Below, piece by piece: positions 39,158-48,456 of a stretch of 64,000 bases of DNA; position 1 is the stretch's first letter, and every line of letters starts with the position of its first letter. The stretch is from Amylibacter sp. (GTDB lineage Bacteria > Pseudomonadota > Alphaproteobacteria > Rhodobacterales > Rhodobacteraceae), in NCBI GenBank assembly GCA_021775355.1, contig JAJFHZ010000040.1, positions 32,166-96,165 on the forward strand. Direction: 5' to 3'. The notes under the pieces are model-generated. The model searched no databases. It was not told the origin of the DNA and saw nothing but the letters and a program-made list of their open reading frames with translations. Made by a program: the position numbers and the translations under genes.

Positions 39158-40237
39158 ATGTTGGATTGGGTTAAGACGCTGATCTTTTCGGCAAGTCTGT
39201 TAATTGCTTTTACCGTGACACCATCTGCACAAGCCGCAGACATTGAAAATCAATTGCGTGTCGCTACGATCGAGCGCAAACCGTTTGCTTTTCAGCAAGA
39301 CGGTGTGTGGATAGGTTTTGCTGTTGAGCTGTGGAAAGCTATTGCCGCGACATATGATATTGAAACGGATTTTGTTGGCACCAGTCAATTTTCAGAAATG
39401 TTGAATGCGGTCGAAAACGGCACTGTAGATGCGGCCGCTGCCAATATTTCGATCACCCATTCGCGTGAACAAAGAATGGATTTTTCGCAACCGATCTTTG
39501 ATTCGGGCCTATTGGTGTTGATGCCCAGCGAAAGTTCGCCTTCGTTAATGTCAGTGCTTATGCGCAAACAACTTTACTTCTTACTTCTTTCCGCGGTCGG
39601 CCTTTTGGTCATGGCAGGGGCTTTGATTGCTTTTTTTGAACGAAAAAATGTGCATTTCAAAAACCTTGAACACAATACAAGATTTGGTGAGGGACTTTGG
39701 TGGTCCGTGAATGTTGTGACCAATGCCAGTTTTACGATCTTCACACCGGTTACGCGTTCCGGTCGGCTTGTTGGTTATGGTTTGATTGTTGTGGGTTTAT
39801 TTGTTGTATCCGTTTTTGTTGCACAAATTACAGCTGCTTTGACGGTCGGTGAATTGCGCAATCAAATTGACGGGATTAATGATCTTTATGGAAAACGCGT
39901 CGGTACAACCGCAGGATCGACATCGTCACGGTTTTTAACGGCGCAGTCGATAAACCATAAGACATTTGAAACTCTCGATGGGCTTTTTGCAGCGATTGAG
40001 GATGATAAATTAGATGCAATTGTTCATGATGCGCCTATCTTGGCTTATTTTGCCAAAACGCAGGGTGAAGGAAAATTCCGTACGGCGGGCCGGGTGTTTA
40101 ATCCGGAAAAATACGGGTTTCTGTTTCCTGAAGGGAGTGCTGAACGGGAAAAATTTGACCAAGGGCTATTAAAGCTGCGTGAGACTGGTCAGTACAATAC
40201 AATCTTGCAGAAATGGTTTGGTAACCAATACCAATAA
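39158..40237 (+). CDS. Ionotropic glutamate-receptor-like ligand-gated channel
   Basis: 359 residues. A signal peptide (to about 26) precedes an SBP_bac_3 amino-acid-binding lobe (ATIERKPFAFQQDGVWIGFAVELW in pieces), interrupted at 139-227 by a membrane unit: helix M1 (139-160), a pore-helix-like stretch GEGLWWSVNVVTNASF (from 177), and helix M2 (205-227) ending AQITAALTVGEL. The second lobe (YGKRVGTTAGSTSSRF) then resumes. This S1-M1-P-M2-S2 order is that of GluR0-type prokaryotic receptors. The canonical K-channel filter TVGYG is absent; the loop reads SFTIFTPVT. Start ATG 39158 behind GGGGGA. Ligand unknown. Confidence 0.82.
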   Translation: MLDWVKTLIFSASLLIAFTVTPSAQAADIENQLRVATIERKPFAFQQDGVWIGFAVELWKAIAATYDIETDFVGTSQFSEMLNAVENGTVDAAAANISITHSREQRMDFSQPIFDSGLLVLMPSESSPSLMSVLMRKQLYFLLLSAVGLLVMAGALIAFFERKNVHFKNLEHNTRFGEGLWWSVNVVTNASFTIFTPVTRSGRLVGYGLIVVGLFVVSVFVAQITAALTVGELRNQIDGINDLYGKRVGTTAGSTSSRFLTAQSINHKTFETLDGLFAAIEDDKLDAIVHDAPILAYFAKTQGEGKFRTAGRVFNPEKYGFLFPEGSAEREKFDQGLLKLRETGQYNTILQKWFGNQYQ

Positions 40238-40311
40238 GCAGCACTTGCCCGTGCGCCCAAAACCCAATAAACCCCGCGCAAACATAACCTAAATTTTTGG
40301 AGCATTAGCCC

Positions 40312-41535
40312 ATGTCTGCACCTAAAAAAGTTGTCTTAGCATATTCAGGCGGTTTGGATACGTCGATCATTCTAAAGTGGTTGCAGACAGAATATGGATG
40401 CGAAGTCGTAACTTTTACGGCTGATCTGGGGCAAGGCGAAGAGCTGGATCCGGCACGCAAAAAAGCAGAGCTTTTGGGTATTAAGCCCGAGAATATTCAC
40501 ATTGAAGATGTCCGCGAAGAGTTCGTGCGTGATTTTGTCTTTCCGATGTTCCGCGCCAATGCGGTTTATGAAGGCCTGTACCTGCTGGGCACATCCATTG
40601 CGCGCCCGCTGATTTCCAAACGTTTGGTGGAAATTGCCGCTGAAACAGGGGCGGATGCTGTTGCCCACGGCGCGACAGGCAAAGGTAATGATCAGGTGCG
40701 CTTTGAACTGTCCGCCTATGCACTGAACCCAGAGATCAAGGTGATCGCACCTTGGCGGGAATGGGATCTTTCCAGTCGCACGAAATTGCTGGAGTTTGCC
40801 GAGCAGCACCAAATCCCGATTGCCAAAGACAAACGCGGTGAAGCACCGTTCTCTGTGGATGCGAACCTATTGCACACCTCTTCCGAAGGCAAAGTACTGG
40901 AAGACCCGGCAATTGAAGCGCCCGATTACGTGTATCAGCGCACAGTGGCCCCGGAAGATGCGCCTAATACGCCTGAACTTATCGAGATTACTTATGAATT
41001 GGGCGATCCCGTTGCCTTGAACGGTAAACGCCTTAGCCCGGCTGAAATGCTGACCGCGTTGAATGAACTTGGCGGCAAGCACGGTGTTGGCCGTCTGGAT
41101 TTGGTTGAAGGCCGTTATGTCGGCATGAAATCACGTGGAATTTATGAAACGCCCGGCGGCACGATCATGTTGGAAGCCCATCGTGGGATCGAGTCTATTA
41201 CGCTAGATCGGGGTGCGGCACATCTGAAAGATGAGCTAATGCCGAAATACGCTGAACTGATTTACAATGGTTACTGGTTTAGCCCTGAACGCGAAATGTT
41301 GCAGGCCCTGATTGATGCCAGCCAGAAACACGTGAACGGAACTGTACGTCTGAAGCTGTTCAAGGGCTCAGTGCATACCGTAGCGCGTTGGTCTGATGAC
41401 ACACTTTATTCAGAAGAACATGTGACCTTTGAAGATGATGCAGGTGCTTATGATCAAGCGGATGCAGCAGGCTTTATCAAGATCAATGCGTTGCGTCTAA
41501 AGCTGTTAGCGGCACGCGATAAACGGTCGAAATAA
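40312..41535 (+). CDS. argG: Argininosuccinate synthase
   Basis: Joins citrulline and aspartate with ATP to argininosuccinate in arginine synthesis. 407 residues. N-type ATP-pyrophosphatase P-loop AYSGGLDTS at 10-18, then [15 protein letters not shown] and [13 protein letters not shown], all standard. ATG 40312 follows TTGGAG. The convergent yggT stop is only 3 bp away. Confidence 0.97.
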   Translation: MSAPKKVVLAYSGGLDTSIILKWLQTEYGCEVVTFTADLGQGEELDPARKKAELLGIKPENIHIEDVREEFVRDFVFPMFRANAVYEGLYLLGTSIARPLISKRLVEIAAETGADAVAHGATGKGNDQVRFELSAYALNPEIKVIAPWREWDLSSRTKLLEFAEQHQIPIAKDKRGEAPFSVDANLLHTSSEGKVLEDPAIEAPDYVYQRTVAPEDAPNTPELIEITYELGDPVALNGKRLSPAEMLTALNELGGKHGVGRLDLVEGRYVGMKSRGIYETPGGTIMLEAHRGIESITLDRGAAHLKDELMPKYAELIYNGYWFSPEREMLQALIDASQKHVNGTVRLKLFKGSVHTVARWSDDTLYSEEHVTFEDDAGAYDQADAAGFIKINALRLKLLAARDKRSK

Positions 41536-41538
41536 CCG

Positions 41539-41817
41539 TTAGTACAGATTGTTTATGATAATCACCCGCAAGGCATAGATGCCGATAAATAGCACGATCG
41601 GGGTAAAATCTATCCCGCCGGCGGATGGTATAAAACGGCGAATAGGGCGGTAAATCGGTTCCAGTAGCTGGTTAATTCCATACCAAATCTGTGCGACCAA
41701 TGGTTGGCGCGTATTGAGAACCTGAAAATTTATCAGCCAGCTCATGATAATGTGGACGATCAGAACAAAATAGACAATGTCCAGAATGAACAGAAGAATT
41801 TGCGCAAGTGACGTCAT
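41539..41817 (-). CDS. YggT family membrane protein
   Basis: 92 residues with two hydrophobic YggT segments: ILLFILDIVYFVLIVHIIMSW and TPIVLFIGIYALRVIIIN, separated by the conserved NQLLEPIYRPIRRFIPSAGGID-type loop. These small inner-membrane proteins are linked to osmotic tolerance and division in some bacteria; the function is not established here. Confidence 0.9.
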   Translation of the reverse strand: MTSLAQILLFILDIVYFVLIVHIIMSWLINFQVLNTRQPLVAQIWYGINQLLEPIYRPIRRFIPSAGGIDFTPIVLFIGIYALRVIIINNLY

Positions 41818-41945
41818 TTTAAGAACCCTTTTTCCAGTGCGTTAGATTTAGGGTGCAAGTAATCTATTGGCAAGGCCCCGTGTGACGGTACGTCCCCATT
41901 GCATGGTAAGATTTCTTTGTTAGCGTCATAAATGAAGGAAAAATT

Positions 41946-42476
41946 ATGTATCCAATTATTCGCATGACGAAAGAGTTAATTAAGTTTTACGGCGCGCCGA
42001 AACTTGCCATTGATGAGGTGCATGTCTCAAACCATATCTGCTGGCCTGTTGATATTGATATTTTCGGGGAACTGAACAATGGCCGCACTCTGACCTTATA
42101 CGATCTAGGCCGCCTTGTTATGGGGTACCGTATGGGGTTGCTTGCGGTGAACAAGGCAAACAAATGGGGGATGACAATGGCCGGGGCCTCGGTGCGTTAC
42201 CGCCACCGTGTCAAGATGTTCCAAAAATTCACCATGCAATCACGCGCATTAGGGCGCGATGACAAGTTTCTATATCTGCAGCAAACCATGTGGCGCGGGG
42301 ATATCGCAGTATCATCCGTGCTGTACCGATCGGCTGTAACCGATAAAAACGGGATTGTGCCCACCCAAAAAGTGGCAGACGCGCTGGGATGCCCCGATTG
42401 GCACCCGGAAATGCCTGAATGGGTATTGAATTGGATAAAGGCAGAAGACAGCCGGTCTTGGCCTCCGGAAAGTTGA
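41946..42476 (+). CDS. Acyl-CoA thioesterase family protein
   Basis: 176 residues of the hotdog-fold 4HBT_2 type (YbgC/FadM-like, the group often annotated as acyl-CoA thioesterase in Rhodobacterales). Visible core: DEVHVSNHICWPVDIDIFGELNNGRTLTLYDLGR, with the Asn-Asn-Gly catalytic-turn region, and VRYRHRVKMFQKFTMQSRALG strand pair. Substrate unknown. Stands alone between yggT and the MFS gene. Confidence 0.78.
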   Translation: MYPIIRMTKELIKFYGAPKLAIDEVHVSNHICWPVDIDIFGELNNGRTLTLYDLGRLVMGYRMGLLAVNKANKWGMTMAGASVRYRHRVKMFQKFTMQSRALGRDDKFLYLQQTMWRGDIAVSSVLYRSAVTDKNGIVPTQKVADALGCPDWHPEMPEWVLNWIKAEDSRSWPPES

Positions 42477-42537
42477 AAAACCTTGCCACAACTGGGTGAA
42501 AGCTATTCAATCGGGTTAAAATAAATGGGGAAGTAGA

Positions 42538-43869
42538 ATGTCACAAAAAGCTAGCAAGAAAGCAATTTGGGGGTGGATGGCCTATGATTGGGCAGCGCAG
42601 CCGTTTCATACATTGTTAGTGACATTTATTTTTGCGCCTTACTTTGCATCTGCTGTGGCAAGCGACCCTGTGACAGGGCAGGCCATGTGGGGATATACAA
42701 CCGCAATAGCAGGTATCATCCTTGCAATTTGCGCCCCTTTACTGGGGGCTTATGCGGATACAATCGGGCCCAGAAAACCGTGGATTATGCTGTTTTCAGT
42801 ACTGTTCGTTATCGGGTCTTTGCCGCTTTGGCTGGCTGTGCCGGGAATGGATAACGTTACATTGATCTTGGGGGTGTTTGCCGTTGGTCTGATCGGTGTT
42901 GAATTTTCCCAGATATTCGTAAATGCAATGTTGCCTGAATTGGGTACCAAAGAAGAAATTGGCCGCATCTCCGGTACGGGTTGGGGGCTTGGGTATGCAG
43001 GGGGTGTTATCGCACTGTTTATCATGCTTCTGTTTTTGGCTGAAAACAAAGAAGGTGTTACTTTGCTAGGCAAAGCCCCTTTGTTTGGGCTGGATACTGA
43101 AATGCGTGAAGGCACACGTTCTGTAGGGCCACTGACAGCAATTTGGTATGTTATCTTTATGGTTCCGTTCTTTTTATGGGTACCGGATGTAAAGCGGATT
43201 GCGAAAGCAGAGAAAGCTGTTTCAAATGCACTTAAACAACTGGGCGAAACACTTCGTACATTACCACAGAACGCCAGTCTTTTTGCTTATCTTGGGTCGT
43301 CAATGTTTTACCGCGATGCCTTGAACGGTCTGTATACCTTTGGTGGTATCTATGCGGTTGGGGTGCTTGGCTGGTCGGTCGTACAGGTTGGTGTTTTCGG
43401 TATTATCGCCGCTGTAACGGGTGCAATATTCTGTTGGATCGGTGGTTTCCTTGATCGTGCTTTCGGGCCCAAGAAAGTGATTATCGCCTGCATTTTCGTG
43501 TTGATATTCGTTTGCACGCTAATCATCGGCACATCACGTGATACATTCTTTTCAACACCATTGGCAGTGGATTCTACCCTGCCGGACAATTTGTTTATGA
43601 TTTGCGGCGCATTGATCGGGGCCGCCGGCGGTATCATTCAAGCATCATCCAGAACTATGATGGTGTTTCAGGCCAATGAGGAACGGATGACAGAAGCTTT
43701 TGGGCTTTACGCCTTGTCAGGACGCGCCACATCTTTTTTGGCACCTGGTCTTGTAGCTTTGTTTACAGACTTAACACACAGTCAAAGATTAGGTATATTA
43801 CCCATAATCGTGCTGTTTTTGATCGGCTTGGTACTGCTGGTCTGGGTGGATCCAAAAGAGGAGTATTAA
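42538..43869 (+). CDS. UMF1-family MFS transporter
   Basis: 443 residues with about 11-12 predicted helices. The N-terminal GWMAYDWAAQPFHTLLVTFIFAPYF and the loop PLLGAYADTIGPRKPWI match the UMF1/Atg22-like branch of the major facilitator superfamily, which includes amino-acid exporters of the yeast vacuole. Substrate in this organism unknown. It is followed after 4 bp by mepA. Confidence 0.88.
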   Translation: MSQKASKKAIWGWMAYDWAAQPFHTLLVTFIFAPYFASAVASDPVTGQAMWGYTTAIAGIILAICAPLLGAYADTIGPRKPWIMLFSVLFVIGSLPLWLAVPGMDNVTLILGVFAVGLIGVEFSQIFVNAMLPELGTKEEIGRISGTGWGLGYAGGVIALFIMLLFLAENKEGVTLLGKAPLFGLDTEMREGTRSVGPLTAIWYVIFMVPFFLWVPDVKRIAKAEKAVSNALKQLGETLRTLPQNASLFAYLGSSMFYRDALNGLYTFGGIYAVGVLGWSVVQVGVFGIIAAVTGAIFCWIGGFLDRAFGPKKVIIACIFVLIFVCTLIIGTSRDTFFSTPLAVDSTLPDNLFMICGALIGAAGGIIQASSRTMMVFQANEERMTEAFGLYALSGRATSFLAPGLVALFTDLTHSQRLGILPIIVLFLIGLVLLVWVDPKEEY

Positions 43870-43873
43870 AGGT

Positions 43874-44773
43874 TTGTGGCTGAAACTTACAAGAACAATT
43901 ATCTTAACGTCTGTCTTGATTTTATCCGGTCAGGCGGGGGTGGCCGAAACCAAAGCGAATAAATTGTTCGGTGCAAAAAAATCGGCAAGTCAACAATTGC
44001 CCGATGCGTTTGGTACTTATGCCAAGGGCTGTTTGGCCGGGGCTGTACAAATGCCCGAATCCGGCCCCACATGGCAAGCGATGCGCCTAAGCCGCAATCG
44101 CAATTGGGGCCATCCCGACATGATAAGTTTCCTGAAACGGCTTTCGGCCAGTGCTGCTGCACAACCGGGCTGGAAAGGTCTATATATCGGGGATATTTCC
44201 CAACCGCGCGGCGGGCCGATGACATCAAGCCATCAGTCACATCAACTGGGGCTGGACGCTGATGTATGGCTGTTGCCGCCAAAGCGTTTGGACCTAAGTC
44301 GTTCCGAACGTGAGGCACTGTCGTCAAAAACTGTACGATCAAAGAATTGGCGCACGGTGAACGGCAATTGGACACCTGCCCATATGGAAGTGATCAAAGC
44401 AGCGGCAAGCGACCCTGCGGTTGATCGTATTTTCATCACGGCCCCCGCTAAAGTCTGGATGTGCAAAAACGCCAAAGGCAATCGGAAATGGTTGCAAAAA
44501 ATAAGACCCTATTGGGGCCATCATTATCATTTTCACGTGCGCCTGAAATGTCCGAAAGGGTCAACAATATGCAAGACCCAAAAGCCAACAGTCAAACAGC
44601 TGTCAAAGAACGCCACGGGTTGTGATAAGGATTTGAACTGGTGGGTTACAACAGCACTGAAGCCACCTGATCCGAATGCGCCCAAAAAGAAAAAACAGAA
44701 AAAACGCGGTGCGCGCGATTATGTTATGGCCGATCTACCAAGCCAATGCCGCAGGGTGTTAACGTCACAATGA
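43874..44773 (+). CDS. mepA: Penicillin-insensitive murein endopeptidase
   Basis: Cleaves D-Ala-meso-DAP cross-links in peptidoglycan. 299 residues with a signal peptide (to about 24). LAS-metallopeptidase motifs: SSHQSHQLGLDADVW (zinc His and Asp) and PYWGHHYHFHVRLKCP. Starts at a TTG four bases after the MFS stop. The end overlaps the next gene by ATGA. Confidence 0.9.
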   Translation: MWLKLTRTIILTSVLILSGQAGVAETKANKLFGAKKSASQQLPDAFGTYAKGCLAGAVQMPESGPTWQAMRLSRNRNWGHPDMISFLKRLSASAAAQPGWKGLYIGDISQPRGGPMTSSHQSHQLGLDADVWLLPPKRLDLSRSEREALSSKTVRSKNWRTVNGNWTPAHMEVIKAAASDPAVDRIFITAPAKVWMCKNAKGNRKWLQKIRPYWGHHYHFHVRLKCPKGSTICKTQKPTVKQLSKNATGCDKDLNWWVTTALKPPDPNAPKKKKQKKRGARDYVMADLPSQCRRVLTSQ

Positions 44774-45633
44774 TCAGATGGATTGCGGCGTTATGCTTCG
44801 CTGCCAATAGTGTTGCAGGGGCAGAAGCAACCCTGCTTTCATCCTATACATGGAGCTTGCGGGATGCTGCCTTTGGCGGCATTTCATCGCTTCATCTGGA
44901 TGACAAAGGTCAGGCGTTTTTGGCCACTTCGGACCATGGGTATTTCATATCGGGTAGGATTGTTCGTGAAAATGGGGAAATTACCAATGTAACGGATCAA
45001 ACCCTTGTTCCGATTAAAACTACAAAAGGGGCCCCTGTCGGAAATTTGTCCGTGGATGCCGAAGGTATTGCCGTCGGTGCCAAAGGGCGAATATTTGTGT
45101 CATTTGAACGTAAACACCGTGTCTGGGCATACATGGATACAAATTCTGCCGCGCAAAAATTTCCGAAACACAAAGACTTTAAATCGCTGCAAAATAATTC
45201 ATCGCTGGAAGCATTGGCGATTAATGCAAAGGGTTGGCTTTATACGCTGCCGGAACGGTCCGGCCGATTGGATAAGCCGTTCCCGGTTTACCGTTTCAAC
45301 GGCAAAGCATGGGATAAACGTTTAAGTATTCCACGGCGCGGCGCGTTTCTGGTTACGGGGGCCGATTTTGGGCCTGATGGCAAGTTTTATCTGCTTGAAC
45401 GCGATTTTAAAATTCCATTGGGCGTTGCGACAAGGGTTAGGCGGTTCACACTGGCCAAAACGGGTTTTGTAGAGGAACAGGTGCTGGTGGAAACCGCATT
45501 CGGTACCCATGATAATCTGGAAGGTATATCCGTCTGGCAGGATGATCAGAACCGTACTCGGATCACCCTTGTTTCAGACGATAATTTTAACTTTTTTCAG
45601 CGTACGGAATTGGTAGACTATGTTGTGGAATAG
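44770..45633 (+). CDS. Esterase-like activity of phytase family protein
   Basis: 287-residue secreted protein: signal peptide MIRWIAALCFAANSVAGA, then a beta-propeller-like phytase_like domain with repeated D/G-rich turns (GGISSLHLDDKGQAFLATSD, DAEGIAVGAKGRIFVSFE, NSSLEALAINAKGWLYTLPE). Activity not proven for the family. ATG 44770 overlaps the mepA stop. Its last 16 nt overlap the convergent LOG gene. Confidence 0.8.
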   Translation: MIRWIAALCFAANSVAGAEATLLSSYTWSLRDAAFGGISSLHLDDKGQAFLATSDHGYFISGRIVRENGEITNVTDQTLVPIKTTKGAPVGNLSVDAEGIAVGAKGRIFVSFERKHRVWAYMDTNSAAQKFPKHKDFKSLQNNSSLEALAINAKGWLYTLPERSGRLDKPFPVYRFNGKAWDKRLSIPRRGAFLVTGADFGPDGKFYLLERDFKIPLGVATRVRRFTLAKTGFVEEQVLVETAFGTHDNLEGISVWQDDQNRTRITLVSDDNFNFFQRTELVDYVVE

Positions 45634-46451
45634 CTTGGATTTTCAACATCCCAATTATTCATAATTTCGATAGCTTCATCGGCAGTTTCGACGAAATTCA
45701 ACAGCTCCAAGTCATCCGCACCAATTGTGCCGGCATCGGCCAATGCTTCCCAGTTGATGATTGAACGCCAGAACTTTTCACCAAATAAAATCACGGGTAT
45801 TCGCATCATCCGGTCTGTCTGGATCAGGGTCAAGGTTTCGAACAATTCATCCAAAGTACCAAAACCACCGGGAAAAGCGGTAACGGCCTTTGCCCGCATC
45901 AGAAAATGAATTTTGCGAGTCGCAAAATAATGGAAATTAAAGCACAGTTCCGGCGTACAATATTCATTCGGTGCTTGTTCGTGTGGCAGTACAATATTTA
46001 ACGCAATGGATGCCCCGCCCGCGTCAATGGCACCGCGATTGCCCGCTTCCATCACACCCGGCCCACCGCCTGTGACAACTACGTTTTCACGGCCATAGCT
46101 TTTCATGCTTTTTTCAGTGACAATGCGGGAAAATTTTCGGGCCTCATCATAATATTTTGATAAATTTGCCAGTGTTTTCGTGCGTGCGGTACTTTTGTGT
46201 TTGGGGTCGGGAATGCGTGCGCCGCCAAACATTACAACGGTGCTTTCTATACCGCGTTCCGCCAGAACAATCTCCGGCTTCAGCATTTCCAACTGAATAC
46301 GTGTTGCACGCAATTCATCCCGACACAAAAAATCCGGATCGGCAAAGGCCAACCTGTATGCAGGTGCCCGTGTTTGCGGTGTATCCGGCGTTTCTTTTAA
46401 TGTTTTTAAATCTGTTTGTGCGTCTGGAAAGCTTTCTTGATGTCTGCCCAT
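45618..46451 (-). CDS. LOG family protein (TIGR00730)
   Basis: 277 residues. The Lonely-Guy motifs are present: [17 protein letters not shown] and [21 protein letters not shown] (in order, about 125-205). LOG enzymes release the base from nucleoside 5'-monophosphates (cytokinin-type or AMP). This is the long bacterial form with an N-terminal extension. Divergent from dapD. Confidence 0.9.
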   Translation of the reverse strand: MGRHQESFPDAQTDLKTLKETPDTPQTRAPAYRLAFADPDFLCRDELRATRIQLEMLKPEIVLAERGIESTVVMFGGARIPDPKHKSTARTKTLANLSKYYDEARKFSRIVTEKSMKSYGRENVVVTGGGPGVMEAGNRGAIDAGGASIALNIVLPHEQAPNEYCTPELCFNFHYFATRKIHFLMRAKAVTAFPGGFGTLDELFETLTLIQTDRMMRIPVILFGEKFWRSIINWEALADAGTIGADDLELLNFVETADEAIEIMNNWDVENPSYSTT

Positions 46452-46551
46452 GTCGATTATTCCTTACCTATTGTCGCCGTGGATTGCGCACGGCATTAAA
46501 TCAAACTATAGGCATCTAACAAATCTATCCAGACACGAATTGGAGATAAAT

Positions 46552-47379
46552 ATGCTAAATGCACAACTGGAAACCGCGATTGAAGCTGCATGGGATACCC
46601 GTGACACGATTACTCCTGCCACGACAGGTGAAGTTCGAGAGGCGATTGAAGATACTTTAAGCGCACTGGATAGTGGCTCTTTGCGGGTGGCCGAACCACG
46701 CGCAGACGGCAATTGGCATGTTAACCAATGGGCTAAAAAGGCCGTGCTGTTGTCATTCCGTTTGAACGATATGGCAATTATCGAAGGCGGCCCCGACAAT
46801 GCGGGTTGGTGGGACAAGGTCCCATCCAAGTTTGACGGCTGGGGTGAAAACCGTTGGAAAGATGCAGGTTTTCGTGCCGTGCCCGGCTCAATTGTACGTC
46901 GTTCTGCATTTATTGCCAAAGGCGTTGTTTTGATGCCGTCGTTTGTGAATATCGGTGCTTATGTGGATGAAGGATCTATGGTCGATGGCTGGGCCACGGT
47001 CGGGTCTTGTGCCCAAATCGGTAAAAATGTTCATCTGTCCGGCGGGGTTGGTATTGGTGGTGTTCTGGAACCAATGCAGGCAGGCCCGACAATCATTGAA
47101 GACAATTGCTTTATCGGTGCGCGTTCCGAAGTGGTTGAAGGCTGCATCGTGCGTGAAGGTTCGGTTCTGGGTATGGGTGTGTTCATCGGCCAATCCACCA
47201 AAATCGTTGACCGCGATACGGGTGAAGTGATGTACGGTGAAGTGCCATCGGGTTCCGTTGTGGTGGCCGGTTCAATGCCGTCGAAAAATGATGTTAATCT
47301 ATATTGCGCCGTGATCGTGAAAAAGGTTGATGCGAAAACACGGTCAAAAACCTCGATCAATGAACTATTGCGCGACTGA
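46552..47379 (+). CDS. dapD: Tetrahydrodipicolinate N-succinyltransferase
   Basis: Third late step of lysine/DAP synthesis by the succinylase route. 275 residues. The left-handed beta-helix repeats are clear from about 105 to 240 ([23 protein letters not shown], then [11 protein letters not shown] and [11 protein letters not shown]). Start ATG 46552 follows TTGGAGATAAAT; the earlier in-frame ATG at 46450 would overlap the divergent gene's promoter. Confidence 0.95.
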   Translation: MLNAQLETAIEAAWDTRDTITPATTGEVREAIEDTLSALDSGSLRVAEPRADGNWHVNQWAKKAVLLSFRLNDMAIIEGGPDNAGWWDKVPSKFDGWGENRWKDAGFRAVPGSIVRRSAFIAKGVVLMPSFVNIGAYVDEGSMVDGWATVGSCAQIGKNVHLSGGVGIGGVLEPMQAGPTIIEDNCFIGARSEVVEGCIVREGSVLGMGVFIGQSTKIVDRDTGEVMYGEVPSGSVVVAGSMPSKNDVNLYCAVIVKKVDAKTRSKTSINELLRD

Positions 47380-47389
47380 TCCTGCTGTA

Positions 47390-47722
47390 ATGGAAAAAGA
47401 CGCAAAACAAAAGCGCCCCCAACAGGTTTTCACCCTGCTGGTTCAGGTTGGTCGCAACGACGGTGATGGTCTGCCCAAGAACGCTACAGGCGGGGCGATG
47501 ATGTGCTTTGCCAGCGGGGTTGATGAAGCAGAAGCCGTGCGTGAAACGGTGGCGTTGCTGAAGCGGGCTGACTTGGCCCCTTTGGATGTGACAGGATACG
47601 GCACATTGCAGGAACGTCTTGATGAAGGTCACGATATTAATCAAGAAGAACGTGATTTGATGCAGCAGGCTTTGGATGAAAATTCGGTTGTGGTGTACCA
47701 ATTGACGCCGTTTTTCGATTAG
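47390..47722 (+). CDS. Small acidic protein of unknown function downstream of dapD
   Basis: 110 residues, ATG 47390, no strong ribosome-binding site, 10 bp after dapD. Contains FTLLVQVGRNDGDGLPKNATGGAMMCFASG and an acidic helix with LKRADLAPLDVTGYGTLQERLDEG, ending YQLTPFFD. No signal peptide or membrane segment. Family not recognised. The gap and strand suggest co-transcription with dapD. Confidence 0.65.
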   Translation: MEKDAKQKRPQQVFTLLVQVGRNDGDGLPKNATGGAMMCFASGVDEAEAVRETVALLKRADLAPLDVTGYGTLQERLDEGHDINQEERDLMQQALDENSVVVYQLTPFFD

Positions 47723-47750
47723 GCTGCGTATTTTAAAGTCTGACAATTTG

Positions 47751-47779
47751 TCATACGCGTGTCATACGTTAATCATACG
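47751..47779. repeat. Three 11-bp-spaced TCATACG repeats upstream of HAD gene
   Basis: TCATACG occurs at 47751-47757, 47762-47768 and 47773-47779, exactly 11 bp apart, placing all copies on one face of the helix. They end 16 bp before the phosphoglycolate-phosphatase-like gene, in its promoter/leader region. Confidence 0.6.
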
Positions 47780-47795
47780 GGGGGATTTACGGCAA

Positions 47796-48452
47796 ATGTT
47801 GACCATATTCTTTGACCTTGATGGCACCTTGCTGGACAGCCAATCCGGCATTATGTCTTCGCTTCAACATGCAATGATTGAACTTGGGGCCGAAGAACCA
47901 ACTGCGGATGAGTTGCGCGGTTTGATCGGAATGCCCCTGCCTTATATCTTTTCAGAGCTATTGGGCGAAGGCGGGGATATTGGTCGTGCGGTTGATCTAT
48001 ATCGTGATTACTACACAAGCGAAGCCATGTTTGATGCAGTCCCTTATGATGGTGTAAGTCAGATGTTTGATGAATTGCTAACGGTCGAAGCGCGCCTGTT
48101 TATTGCAACGTCGAAACCGCAGGTTTACGCGCAGCAAATAGCGGAACATTTCGGGCTATTGGAACCTGTGGAACGTCTGTTCGGTTCTGAACTGGACGGC
48201 GCCAATTCCGACAAAACCGCCCTGTTGCAATTCGCTTTGGATGAAATCGGTGAAGACCCTGCAAAATGCATTATGATCGGTGATCGGCAAATGGATATTT
48301 TCGGGGCCAAGAATAATGATATCCCAAACATAGGTGCACTTTGGGGTTATGCGGATCATGGTGAGTTGCATATGGCCGAGGCGGATATGTTGGCAGGTGC
48401 GCCTGAAGAGGTGCCGGAAATAGCATTTGATCTATTGGGGCTAGAGGCCTGA
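47796..48452 (+). CDS. HAD hydrolase, phosphoglycolate-phosphatase-like
   Basis: 218 residues. Motif I FFDLDGTLLDS, motif II FIATSKPQ, motif III Lys in SDKTALLQ, motif IV MIGDRQMDIFGAK. The cap domain and the GLIGMPLPYIF region match the Gph/PpaX group, which hydrolyse 2-phosphoglycolate or pyrophosphate; substrate is inferred only. Start ATG 47796 (MLTIFFDLDG) with a G-rich region upstream, rather than the in-frame start at 47748. Confidence 0.85.
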   Translation: MLTIFFDLDGTLLDSQSGIMSSLQHAMIELGAEEPTADELRGLIGMPLPYIFSELLGEGGDIGRAVDLYRDYYTSEAMFDAVPYDGVSQMFDELLTVEARLFIATSKPQVYAQQIAEHFGLLEPVERLFGSELDGANSDKTALLQFALDEIGEDPAKCIMIGDRQMDIFGAKNNDIPNIGALWGYADHGELHMAEADMLAGAPEEVPEIAFDLLGLEA

Positions 48453-48456
48453 CAGT

